64,000 nt of DNA from Pythium myriotylum. Taxonomy: Eukaryota > Oomycota > Peronosporomycetes > Pythiales > Pythiaceae. Shown one piece after another: positions 1 through 8,861 of this stretch. The notes beneath the pieces were generated by a model. That model did no database searches. It worked only from the letters and a program-made list of their open reading frames with translations, and had not been told where the DNA came from. The position numbers and the translations under genes are program-made. The first letter of the stretch is position 1. Every line of letters begins with the position of its first letter. The stretch lies in assembly GCA_023091665.1 (NCBI GenBank), contig JALJCQ010000009.1:3162001-3226000 (forward strand). Direction: 5' to 3'.

Positions 1-2208
1 GACGCCTCGGGCAACGCCGTCGTCGAGACGGACCGCGCACGCGGGCTCAACGACATCGGCATGGTCGCGTGGCTGCTCACGATGTACACGCCCGAGTTCC
101 CGAGCGGCCGCGAGGTGGTCGTGATCGCCAACGACATCACGTTCCAGGCCGGCTCGTTCGGCACGCGCGAGGACCGTCTCTTCGAGCTCGCGTCCAAGCT
201 CGCTCGTGAGAAGGGCGTGCCACGACTCTTCTTCTCGGCTAACGCCGGTGCTCGCATCGGCATGGCCGAGTCCATCAAGAAGCTCTACCGCGTGTCCTGG
301 AAGGACGAGAGCGACCCGACCAAGGGCTTCGAGTACCTCTACCTCTCGCCAGAGGACTACGCCGCTGTGTCGAGCCAGGGCGCTGTGAACGCCGAGCTCC
401 GCGTGACGCCGAGCGGCGAGCAGCGGTACGTGCTGCAGGACATTGTCGGCCGCGAGCTCGATCTCGGTGTCGAGTGTCTGCGTGGCAGTGGCACGATCGC
501 CGGCGAGACGTCGCGCGCGTACAACGAGGTCTTCACGCTCACGTACGCGTGTGGACGCAGCGTCGGCATCGGTGCCTACCTCGTGCGTCTCGGCCAGCGA
601 ACAGTGCAGAACACGACCCACGCGCCGATCATCCTCACGGGCTACCAGGCGCTCAACAAGCTCATGGGCAAGGACGTCTACACGTCCAATGACCAGCTCG
701 GCGGTGTCAAGATCATGCACACGAACGGCGTCACGCACGTGTCGGCCAAGAACCATCTCCACGGTGTGGCTTCGATCCTCGAGTGGCTCAGCTTCGTGCC
801 AGCCGTGCGTCGAGGCCCGCTGCCCGTACGCGACATCGCGGGTCTCGACACGATCGAGCGCCCCGTCGAGTTTGCGCCCGCCGACAAGAACGCGCAGTAC
901 GACCCACGTGCGCTGCTCGCTGGTAAAGTGGACGAGACCTCGGGTCGCTGGGTGCCGGGCTTCATGGACAAGAACTCGTTCCGCGAGACGCTCGACGGCT
1001 GGGCCAAGAGCGTCGTCGTGGGCCGTGGACGGCTCGGTGGCATCCCGTGCGGTGTCGTGCTCACGGAAGTGCGCACGTCCGAGAAGGTGATCCCGGCCGA
1101 CCCGGCGTCGCCGACCACGCAGGAGAACCTCGTGCAGCAGGCTGGCCAGGTCTGGTTCCCGGACTCTGCGCACAAGACGGCGACGGCGATCCGCGACTTC
1201 CAGGGCGAAGACCTGCCGCTCTTCATCTTCGCCAACTGGCGAGGCTTCTCGGGTGGCCAGCGCGACATGTTTGACGAAGTGCTCAAGTTTGGTGCCGCGA
1301 TCGTCGATGCGCTCGTCACCTATGAGCAGCCCGTGTTCGTCTACATCCCGCCATTCGCTGAGCTGCGTGGTGGTGCCTGGGCCGTCGTTGACCCGACGAT
1401 CAACGAGGGCATCATGGAGATGTACGCCGACCCGAACGGCCGTGGTGGTGTGCTCGAGCCAGCCGGTCTCATCGAGATCAAGTACCGCAAGAAGCAGCTT
1501 CTGGAGACCATGCACCGTCTCGACGCCAAGCTCCAGGCACTCACGCAGCAGCTTGCGGCGCTCGCGCCGGAAGACGCCGAGCGTGCTAAGCTCCAGCGTG
1601 AGATCTCGAGCCGCGAGAATTTGCTGCTGCCCATGTACGTGCAGCTCGCGACCGAGTTCGCTGACCGCCACGACACGCCCGGCCGCATGAAGGCCAAGAG
1701 CTGCATCCGCGAGGTCGTCGAGTGGAAGAACGCGCGTACGTTCTTCTACTGGCGCCTCAAGCGCCAGCTCGCCGAGTTCGGCTTGCGTCGTGAGATCGCC
1801 ACAGCCACGTCGGGCCAGGTGGGCTTCAAGGACGCCGAGCAGTACCTCAAGGGCTGGTTCACCGAGGCTGTGAACGCCGGCCGCGTCTCTCGCCAGCCGA
1901 ACGTGTCGGTGGCCGAGCTCTGGGGCGCGAGCGACAAGGACGTGCTGCTCTGGTTCGCGAGTGACAAGGACTGGATCCAGACTCGACTCCAGGGGCTCAA
2001 GCGTGAGGACACGACGAGACAGGTGGTGCAGCTGGGTCTCAAGGACCCCAAGGCTGCCGTGGCCGGTATCCTCGAGCTGCTCCACCAGCTGAGCCCCAAG
2101 GACCGCGAGGAAGCTGTGGCATCGCTGCGTCGCGGCTCCATCTTCAGCAAGACGGGCTCCAACTCGAAGCTCAACGCCTTCCTCGTGCAGCAGGACGACC
2201 TCTCGTAG
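1..2208 (+). CDS. ACC1: Acetyl-CoA carboxylase, C-terminal carboxyltransferase region (5' partial)
   Basis: The frame is open from base 1, so the ATG at 61 is internal and the gene begins upstream of the window. About 735 C-terminal residues of the roughly 2,200 of a eukaryotic multidomain (cytosolic type) acetyl-CoA carboxylase are visible. They cover the carboxyltransferase half that moves CO2 from biotin to acetyl-CoA, giving malonyl-CoA for fatty-acid synthesis. Seen: an SANAGARIG segment, the CLRGSG and GAYLVRLGQR segments, the conserved MGKDVYTSNDQLGG block, GRGRLGGIPCGV, then FANWRGFSGGQRDMF and GAWAVVDPTIN typical of the second CT subdomain. No intron is visible here. ATP-citrate lyase, which makes cytosolic acetyl-CoA, is also in this window (32.8-36.1 kb). 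Assignment is firm; biotin carboxylase and biotin carrier parts lie outside the window. Confidence 0.97.
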   Translation, partial: DASGNAVVETDRARGLNDIGMVAWLLTMYTPEFPSGREVVVIANDITFQAGSFGTREDRLFELASKLAREKGVPRLFFSANAGARIGMAESIKKLYRVSWKDESDPTKGFEYLYLSPEDYAAVSSQGAVNAELRVTPSGEQRYVLQDIVGRELDLGVECLRGSGTIAGETSRAYNEVFTLTYACGRSVGIGAYLVRLGQRTVQNTTHAPIILTGYQALNKLMGKDVYTSNDQLGGVKIMHTNGVTHVSAKNHLHGVASILEWLSFVPAVRRGPLPVRDIAGLDTIERPVEFAPADKNAQYDPRALLAGKVDETSGRWVPGFMDKNSFRETLDGWAKSVVVGRGRLGGIPCGVVLTEVRTSEKVIPADPASPTTQENLVQQAGQVWFPDSAHKTATAIRDFQGEDLPLFIFANWRGFSGGQRDMFDEVLKFGAAIVDALVTYEQPVFVYIPPFAELRGGAWAVVDPTINEGIMEMYADPNGRGGVLEPAGLIEIKYRKKQLLETMHRLDAKLQALTQQLAALAPEDAERAKLQREISSRENLLLPMYVQLATEFADRHDTPGRMKAKSCIREVVEWKNARTFFYWRLKRQLAEFGLRREIATATSGQVGFKDAEQYLKGWFTEAVNAGRVSRQPNVSVAELWGASDKDVLLWFASDKDWIQTRLQGLKREDTTRQVVQLGLKDPKAAVAGILELLHQLSPKDREEAVASLRRGSIFSKTGSNSKLNAFLVQQDDLS

Positions 2209-2429
2209 AGATAAGCAAGACACCAGTAGTACTAAGACCTTAATGGATTCGTATTTTGAAATGAGTACGCCCCGGGCTCCCTTCTCGCGGGGGGCTCGGT
2301 CAAGCCTTTTTCGCTCTCTCTCTCTCTCTCGTCAAGTTCCAGTCCGACAACTTGGTAACGTGCGACTTGTGTGGAGAGCAACCGACGCGTTTTCGCTGAG
2401 TTTCCATAGATACTTTTCCGCGTTTCCTG

Positions 2430-4474
2430 ATGGAGAAGCGACGCAGCGCGACGTCAGCGGCTTCAGTTGCTCCTCCGCCGTCTTTCCAGTCGCAGTACGA
2501 CGCGTTGCTCGATGCTTACTACTCAGTGGATGGCGTGGACGAGAGCCGTCGCGTCCAGCGGATGCTAGAGCTGCAGTCGTCCATGGCGCAGCTCAGCTTC
2601 CACCACGGCGAGCTGCGTCGGGCACTGGAGCACTACGAGAAGATCCTCTCCCTCGTGGACACACACACTACGTCGGAACAGCCGAGCGGAGAGGGTGCTG
2701 GCACACCAGAAGGCTCATCGACGGAGGATGTCGGGGGCAAACTGAGCGAGATCTCGGAAGAGATGAGGAAGGCGCTACCAGAACTCCGCGTGACCGCGCT
2801 GACCAACATAGCGACGTGTCACCATCGACTCGGCGACGCCCGCGAGGCCATGCGCTGTCTTCTGATAGCCAAGAAAGAGTTCCGCGAGCTCAAAGACAAG
2901 CCACAAGAGCCTCCAACAAAGACGCTGGAGATGACGCTGGCGGCCAACTACGCTGTCATGCTTCAGGCGCAACGATCGGTCGATGAGTGCGTCGTCGCTG
3001 CTGAGGCGGCTCTGGATCTAGCCGGAGATATGCCGGGAAACGATGTGAAGGCGCCTGCGAATCCAGAAGACTCGGTGGTACAGACTGTTCGGCTGATGGC
3101 GACCGGAGGTGAGTTTTGGACTTGTAGTTCAAGCCGCCACTGCTCTAAATTCTTGTGATGACAGTACTAGCATCGACTCTGCGAGCCAAGGGTGATGTGC
3201 CACGAGCTCGTGAGCAGTGCACTCTCGCTGTTCGGCTTCTTGATCGTACAAAGGACGGAGATCCGCTCTTGCTGGCTCGCTCGCATAATAATGCCGGGGT
3301 GGCATTCGCCGAGTCTGGGGACTTCGCGTCTGCGCTGAGTCGCTATCTCAAGGCCTATCAGATCAACATGACGAGCAACGTTCCTGACGTCAAGCTCCAG
3401 GCGACCTTGGTTTACCAAATAGGGCGAATGCTAGCCGAACTTCAAACCACGGTGGCTGTCCCCGGCGATTCAGACACAAAGCAACTGGATGCTCATCAGT
3501 GGCTACTACGTATCGACCAGCAAGCCCAGCACGGGATTCTACTGAGCATTGTGACGCAAGTCTGTCTTGGAGAGCTGGCCTTTTACGCTGGTGAGTACAC
3601 AGACGCAGAAGCGAAGCTCACGGACGCGCTCGAGAAGCTCAAGACAGCAGTCGAAGCCGACCAAGCTGCGTCGAAGAAGCCAACACTGTCCAAGCAAGAG
3701 ATCGTCAAGATCCAAGGAGCCATCGATAGCCTTCTTGGGAACACGTTACTTGTCCAGGGCAAGTTGGCAGCCGCCGAAGAGGCCCATCAGCGAGATCTCG
3801 AGCTCGCGTTGGATTGCGAAGACATCCACGCGCAGTTACGAGGACTCCGCAACCTCGCGGTGCTCTACGACGTTTCCAAGCGATTCGACGAGGCTATCAC
3901 GCTGTGGCGCGAAACGATCGAGATCGCCGCCGTGCTAAACAGCAAGCGAGACCTCTTGATCGGCTATGGCGGACTCGGGGATTCGCTCATCCATCTCAGC
4001 ATCGCCGACTTTGGCAAGGACGAGTTCCAGGAATTCTTGTCACTGCGAGAGAACCAGCCGCGAACCATCTTCGTCAAGCAGCGCGCGCTCGCGATCGAAC
4101 TCGCAGATCTCGAGGCTCACGTCCGCGCACAAAAGTCGATCGTCGGCACTTACGAATGGCGCCCACAGGACAGTGAGCTCGAACAACGACTTGAAGAGTG
4201 CGACGCACTGGTCCGCGTCTGTGAACGACAGGACAATCTCTCCCACCGATCCGACGCCTACCGATGCCTCGCAAACGCGCTCACTGTACAGATCAAGCGG
4301 CTAGCCGAGCGAGGACAGCGATTCGCCGAGGCCATCAAAGTGCTCACGTTCAGGCGAAATGCAATCCTACAGAAATTTCGCGATGCCGCGATGAACGCTG
4401 TCTTGCACGAAAAGCCGAGCAAGTGGCCTTTCGACCGTGTCGACGTGGTCTCTGGTGCGAGCTTGGGCTACTGA
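2430..4474 (+). CDS. TPR-repeat protein, two exons
   Basis: Exons 2430-3108 and 3165-4474 flank a 56-bp intron that begins GTGAGT at 3109 and ends ACAG at 3164; joining restores one frame of 662 residues. The first exon starts with the ATG after the CT-rich leader at about 2320-2332. The protein is mostly alpha-helical with repeated pairs of helices of tetratricopeptide type, for example around the segments ITNIATCHHRLGDAREAM-like (exon 1), SHNNAGVAFAESGDFASAL and LRNLAVLYDVSKRFDEAI in exon 2. No catalytic motif, signal peptide or membrane segment is seen. TPR proteins act as scaffolds; the partner cannot be told. A cilium/flagellum or transport-complex TPR protein is possible but unproven. 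Confidence 0.82.
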
Positions 4475-4536
4475 AAGTTGGGGAGGCCCGTGATTTTGCG
4501 TATGTACTAAAGGTTTCTAAAGAGGATTCTACAAGA

Positions 4537-5669
4537 CTACTTTTTGGCTGGCGGCTTCTTTTTGTCGCTGGAACAAAGCACTTTGAACGAGCAGTTGAGG
4601 GTCTTGTCAACGCAGAGAATCGCGCCGGCGTTGTCAAACTCGTTGCAGTAATTTGGTGCTGAGAAGATCGTTACGAGCTTACGGTCTGCGAAGAACTCGT
4701 AGCCGTCCGACACGACTTGGTGGGCTCGACAGACGAGATCCAAGTCGTGCGTTTGCAGAAATTGATCGACGACGTCCGCGCCGAAGATGTAGGAGACGCC
4801 ACGATCGCTTTCTGTCCAACCCTGGCTGTCGGGGTCCGGGTCTGCCCATAGGAGATCGCATAATAGTCCCTACCGAGATGTTCATGAGACTCAGGAAGCA
4901 AGAAGAACAGGGAAAAGAAATCCAACAAGTTAATACCTCATCTGGGACATCGGTGGGTCGCCGAATGTTGCGGATCTGGTCGAGTGTGTACAAGTCGGGA
5001 GAGAGACCCCCGTGGGTGCAGAATATCTGCCGTCCGTCGAGGTGAGAAGTTGCTAATTCGGATGACAGCATGACATTCCGAAGAACAGACTCACCTTTCC
5101 AGCGACGACGGCGGCTACGGGCATGCAATTAAAGCAGTCGCCGAATGTCCTCCACAATTTCACCGAGTAGCGCCGTTTGCACTCGTCATAGAAGCCGTAG
5201 ATGCGATTAATCGACGCACACTCGTGGTTGCCTCGCAATAGAAATAATCGGTCGGGATACTTGATCTTGTACGCGAACAGTAAGCAAATGGTCTCGATGC
5301 TCTGCATCGCTCGGTCAACGTAGTCTCCGAGGAAGAGGTAGCTCTTGTCGTCGGGGAACCCACCGATCTCGAACAGCCGTAACAAGTCCGAGTACTGGCC
5401 GTGGGTGTCTCCACAGATATTGATGGGCGCCGGGACTTCAAGCAGCGCAGGCTGGTCGAGAAAAATCTACGATGGTCCTCGCAATTAAAAAAAAACAACG
5501 CAGGAACACACAAAGCAAACAAGGCAGCGCGCACCGTGCGGATCTTTCGACAGAGCAGCATGATCTCCTCGGTCGTGACGTCGGTGACTTCGGTCTGCGC
5601 GGGCTTGTCCTGGACCGTGAGTAGCTTCTTGATGACATTATCCACGACCACGAGCGTCGAGTCGGTCAT
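4537..5669 (-). CDS. PP1-type serine/threonine phosphatase catalytic subunit, four exons
   Basis: Exons (minus strand) 5669-5535, 5466-5095, 5026-4937 and 4869-4537, with introns of 68, 68 and 67 bp, give 309 residues, the usual PP1 length. All joins are GT-AG and restore family alignment ([29 protein letters not shown]). Metal- and phosphate-binding motifs are present: [23 protein letters not shown], the HGGLSP His and CRAHQ. The tail ends with a basic KKKPPAKK. Two deviations stand out: the signature GDYVDRG reads GDYVDRA, followed by M instead of the usual K/E/S, and GDIHGQ reads GDTHGQ. The frame stays open upstream of 5669, but the PP1-like sequence starts there. It is probably an active PPP enzyme of the PP1 branch; PP1 isoform versus an oomycete-specific PPP is not settled. 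Confidence 0.9.
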
Positions 5670-6440
5670 CGCGACAGTCGGAGCGAGAGGCTGAACGCGC
5701 GTCACGGTGGAGCGCGCGGCAGCGAGCCGGCCGTCGTTAGCGCGTGCGGCGTCACGAAGCAACGAGCGCTCGTCGTCGTCGTCGGCGCCAGACGCCGCAC
5801 AAGAATAGGCGCGCGTTGATCGAATGCGGCGACCTCGTAACTCGGCGGAACCGCCCACTGCGCGCTATTAATACGCATGGTGGGGCGGGCATTGAAGTGA
5901 GGAGCTGCAAGGGAACACTGAAAAGCTCACCTCTTTAAAGCGATCGTAAAGAGTGATGGTCGGTCGGCCTGAGTTCTCAATGACGCAGGCGACGTGGCTC
6001 GTGGTCTGCACATGTGACTACCAGGAAGTCACATTCGATCGAAATGACGACCGGGTAGTCACATTCTGCGACTATCCATCGGTACGGACAGGCACGCCAG
6101 GACCTACTGACCTAGTGACTGAAGTGACACGCGCGCGTCAGCTGCGCAGTCGCGACTCGTACCGTCTCGGACAGAATAATTCTCATCAATTTCACTTGCT
6201 TATTGTATACTCTCCTACTAAGTACGACGCGGCGCGCCCCCGCGTTCTCATTTTCGTTCGTTGTTCTCGATCTTCTCATTCGCGGTTCCGCCAGTCTATC
6301 GCCGCGTCTAACGGCGCGTCACTTTGGCCCCCCGCTGCCGCCCGCGGTCGCCTCGTCGCGGCGCCGTCTATCCGCGCGTCCAACCGCGCGTCTAAAAACT
6401 CTCCCCATTCTCGGCTCTTCCTCCTTCCTCTCGCGCCGCC
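5670..6440. promoter_or_regulatory. Divergent intergenic region between phosphatase and acyltransferase
   Basis: About 770 bp separate the two head-to-head start codons. On the acyltransferase side the strand carries pyrimidine-rich CTCATT-type motifs resembling the oomycete initiator (TCATTTTCG at 6248-6256 and TCATTCG at 6276-6282), 160-190 bp before the ATG. A palindromic pair is listed separately at 6012-6064. Open frames here are poorly conserved-looking and were not called. Promoter role is inferred from position and motif likeness only. Confidence 0.45.
6012..6064. repeat. Inverted repeat, 11-bp perfect arms
   Basis: ATGTGACTACC at 6012-6022 is repeated as its exact reverse complement GGTAGTCACAT at 6054-6064, 31 bp apart. 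The same core recurs as a tight palindrome at 42327-42343 in another promoter region. Confidence 0.8.
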
Positions 6441-8612
6441 ATGAAGCTGCTCGAGCTCGACGACGTCTGGACGCAGTTCCTCGCGCTGAGCCTGCTGCTC
6501 GCGCTCTCGGTGGACTCGCTGAACCCGGTCAAGGCCGTCTCGGGCTTTCTGGGCGTGCCGCCGTTCTACTGGGGCGTGCTCTCGTTCGCGATGATGCTCG
6601 GCGTGCTCTGGCACAACGCGAGCGACGTGCTCTACCGCAGCGCGCGCGTCTTCCTCAACAGCGTGCTCAGCATCTCGTTCAAGAGCATAGACGTCGTGGG
6701 CCTCGACAACATCCCGCTCGACGGGCCCGTGATCTTCACGGGCAACCACGCCAACCAGTTTGTCGACGGACTCACGGTCATGATGATCACGCCGCGCAAA
6801 GTCGGCACGCTCATCGCCGAGAAGAGCTGGCACCGCCCCATCATCGGCGACTTTAGCCGCATCATGGGCTGCATCCCGGTCGTGCGCCCGCAGGACTCGG
6901 TCATCCCGGGCGTCGGCAAGATCAAACTGCGCGACGCGGCCGACGCCGCGCTCGAGAAAGAGTTCGACGCCGACGGCGACGAGAAACCGCCGTCCAAGCC
7001 CTGCGTCGTGGTCGGCGAGGGCACCAACTTCACGGCGCAAGTCACGCCGGGCGACCAGGTGCGCTTCCAGGGCAAGCAGGTCAAGGACAGCGGCTCGCCC
7101 GTCAAGATCCTTAAGGTCGTGAGCGACACGGAGCTGCTCGTGGAAGGCCCGCTCAAGGACGACAAGGACAAGCCCGTGTTCGAGGCCTCGCCCTTTGGCA
7201 TCTTTAAGAAAGTGGACCAGGCCGTGACGTTTGCCAAGGTCTACACGCACTTGAACCGCGGCAACTGCATTGGAATCTTCCCGGAAGGCGGCTCCCACGA
7301 CCGCACCGACTTGCTGCCGCTCAAGGCCGGCGTCGCGATCATGGCGCTCGGCGTCAAGGACAAGTACAACGTGACTGTGCCCGTGGTGCCCGTGGGACTC
7401 AACTACTTCCGTGGCCATCGCTTCCGTGGACGCGTGACAGTCGAGTTTGGCACGCCCATCACGGTCGACGATGAGCTCATGAAGGTCTATCGCGAAGACA
7501 AGCGCAAGGCCTGTAACGACTTTTTGCACCGCGTCGAAGAAGGCATGCGCTCGGTGATCGTCACGGCGCCCGACTACAACATCTTGCAGCTCATCTTCAC
7601 GGCGCGTCGACTCTTCCAGCGCTCGGGCGTGCGGCTCACGGTCAAGGAGACCCAGGACCTGAACCGCCGCTTTGCCGAAGGATACAAGATCCTCAGCGGC
7701 GTGCCCGAGGCGCAGGCCGACCTCGAGTCGCTCCACAAGAAGCTCGCGGACTACAACCACACGCTCAAGCTCATGGGACTCAAGGACCACCAGGTGCCGT
7801 TCATCGCGTGGTGGAGCATCCACGACGTGATCGGCTCGGCGCTCTACGGCGCGCTCATCTTTGCGCTCGCGTCCATCCCGTCGTTTGTGCTCAACGCGCC
7901 CGTGGGGATCATGGCGCGCTACGTGGCGTCGCAGGAACAGAAGAAGGCGCTCGCCGGCTCCAAGGTCAAGGTTGCCGGCCGCGACGTCGTGCTCAGTAAG
8001 AAGATCGCGTTCTCGATGGTCGCTGTGCCCGTGCTCTGGCTCACGTACGGCGTGATCCTCGCGATCGTGACGGACTGGTACTGGTCGTCGATCGCGCTCG
8101 TGCTGCTCTCGTTCCCGCTCTTCTCGTTCTTCGGTGTGCGATCGGTCGAGGCCGGTATCATCGAGCTCAAGACTGTGCGTCCGCTCTTCTACCGCCTGCT
8201 GCCGCAGTACCGCGCGACGCAGGACGAGCTGCCGATGCGCCGCGTTGAGCTCCAGAAGGAAGTGCGCGGCTTCATCAAAAAGTACCGCGCGCACCTCGGC
8301 CCGCTCGCCGAGTACAACGCCATGGACTGGCATGCGTTCATGCACCAGCAGCGCTCGCTCGAGGCTGCTGCCCACAAGAAGGCTCAGGAGGAGAAGGCTG
8401 CGGCCAACGGCGAGAGTGTGACGGAGGCTGAGACCTCGGTGGCCACACCGCCGCCGACTATCACACGCGACCACGACTTGAGCTTCCTCCGACGCTCGAA
8501 CAAGTCGGTCATCGGACTCGCGACGTTGGACCGATCGATGACGTGCCCGCCAGGCTTCGACGAGGCCCTGGAGAAGTCGGAGCGCCAACGCTCGTTCACC
8601 ACTGCGGAGTAG
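6441..8612 (+). CDS. Glycerol-3-phosphate / dihydroxyacetone-phosphate O-acyltransferase (SCT1/GPT2-like)
   Basis: Single-exon gene, 723 residues. Hydrophobic segments lie near the N-terminus (about residues 12-60). The PlsC acyltransferase block I NHANQFVD (NHx4D, about residue 100) gives the catalytic His-Asp. Block III FPEGGSHD and the following LLPLKAG lie at about 275-290. Between them sits a beta-rich insertion of about 90 residues with GEGTNF and GDQVRF, a layout known from yeast Sct1/Gpt2-type enzymes. Two or more further membrane segments follow around residues 465-570 (LYGALIFALASIPSFVLN; VAVPVLWLTYGVILAIV), with a hydrophilic tail. The protein should be in the ER membrane and acylate glycerol-3-phosphate or DHAP, the first step of glycerolipid synthesis. 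Exact acceptor is inferred. The ATG at 6441 follows a C-rich leader and fits the family start. Confidence 0.88.
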   Translation: MKLLELDDVWTQFLALSLLLALSVDSLNPVKAVSGFLGVPPFYWGVLSFAMMLGVLWHNASDVLYRSARVFLNSVLSISFKSIDVVGLDNIPLDGPVIFTGNHANQFVDGLTVMMITPRKVGTLIAEKSWHRPIIGDFSRIMGCIPVVRPQDSVIPGVGKIKLRDAADAALEKEFDADGDEKPPSKPCVVVGEGTNFTAQVTPGDQVRFQGKQVKDSGSPVKILKVVSDTELLVEGPLKDDKDKPVFEASPFGIFKKVDQAVTFAKVYTHLNRGNCIGIFPEGGSHDRTDLLPLKAGVAIMALGVKDKYNVTVPVVPVGLNYFRGHRFRGRVTVEFGTPITVDDELMKVYREDKRKACNDFLHRVEEGMRSVIVTAPDYNILQLIFTARRLFQRSGVRLTVKETQDLNRRFAEGYKILSGVPEAQADLESLHKKLADYNHTLKLMGLKDHQVPFIAWWSIHDVIGSALYGALIFALASIPSFVLNAPVGIMARYVASQEQKKALAGSKVKVAGRDVVLSKKIAFSMVAVPVLWLTYGVILAIVTDWYWSSIALVLLSFPLFSFFGVRSVEAGIIELKTVRPLFYRLLPQYRATQDELPMRRVELQKEVRGFIKKYRAHLGPLAEYNAMDWHAFMHQQRSLEAAAHKKAQEEKAAANGESVTEAETSVATPPPTITRDHDLSFLRRSNKSVIGLATLDRSMTCPPGFDEALEKSERQRSFTTAE

Positions 8613-8861
8613 CCGAGCAAATGTGTAACCCAAGTAGTACAACGCACAATACACAGATTCGTTTCAATGGCGTCTCACGTCGAAGTTGAGCATTCTTCTC
8701 TTCACGAACCGACGAACCATCAAGGAACTTACTGTACAAAGCCTCATCATCAAGTCACTTTCGTCACCTACACATCAATTCGATAGCTCTCAACTTCTCG
8801 ATGATACTTCGACAAAATGACCATAAGTTGCAATTGAAAAATCATTCGCCTACCCATTCTA
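8613..8861. other. Convergent 3' intergenic space
   Basis: About 250 bp between the acyltransferase and RFC1 stop codons; no gene or strong hairpin seen. Confidence 0.6.

Noticed and set aside
2243..2986. 247-codon plus frame overlapping the TPR gene start
   Set aside because: Out of frame with the TPR domain and Arg-rich; the spliced 2430 frame explains the region.
6276..8654. 792-codon open frame antisense to the acyltransferase
   Set aside because: Arg/His/Glu-rich shadow typical of GC-rich codons; no family likeness; the sense gene is clear.
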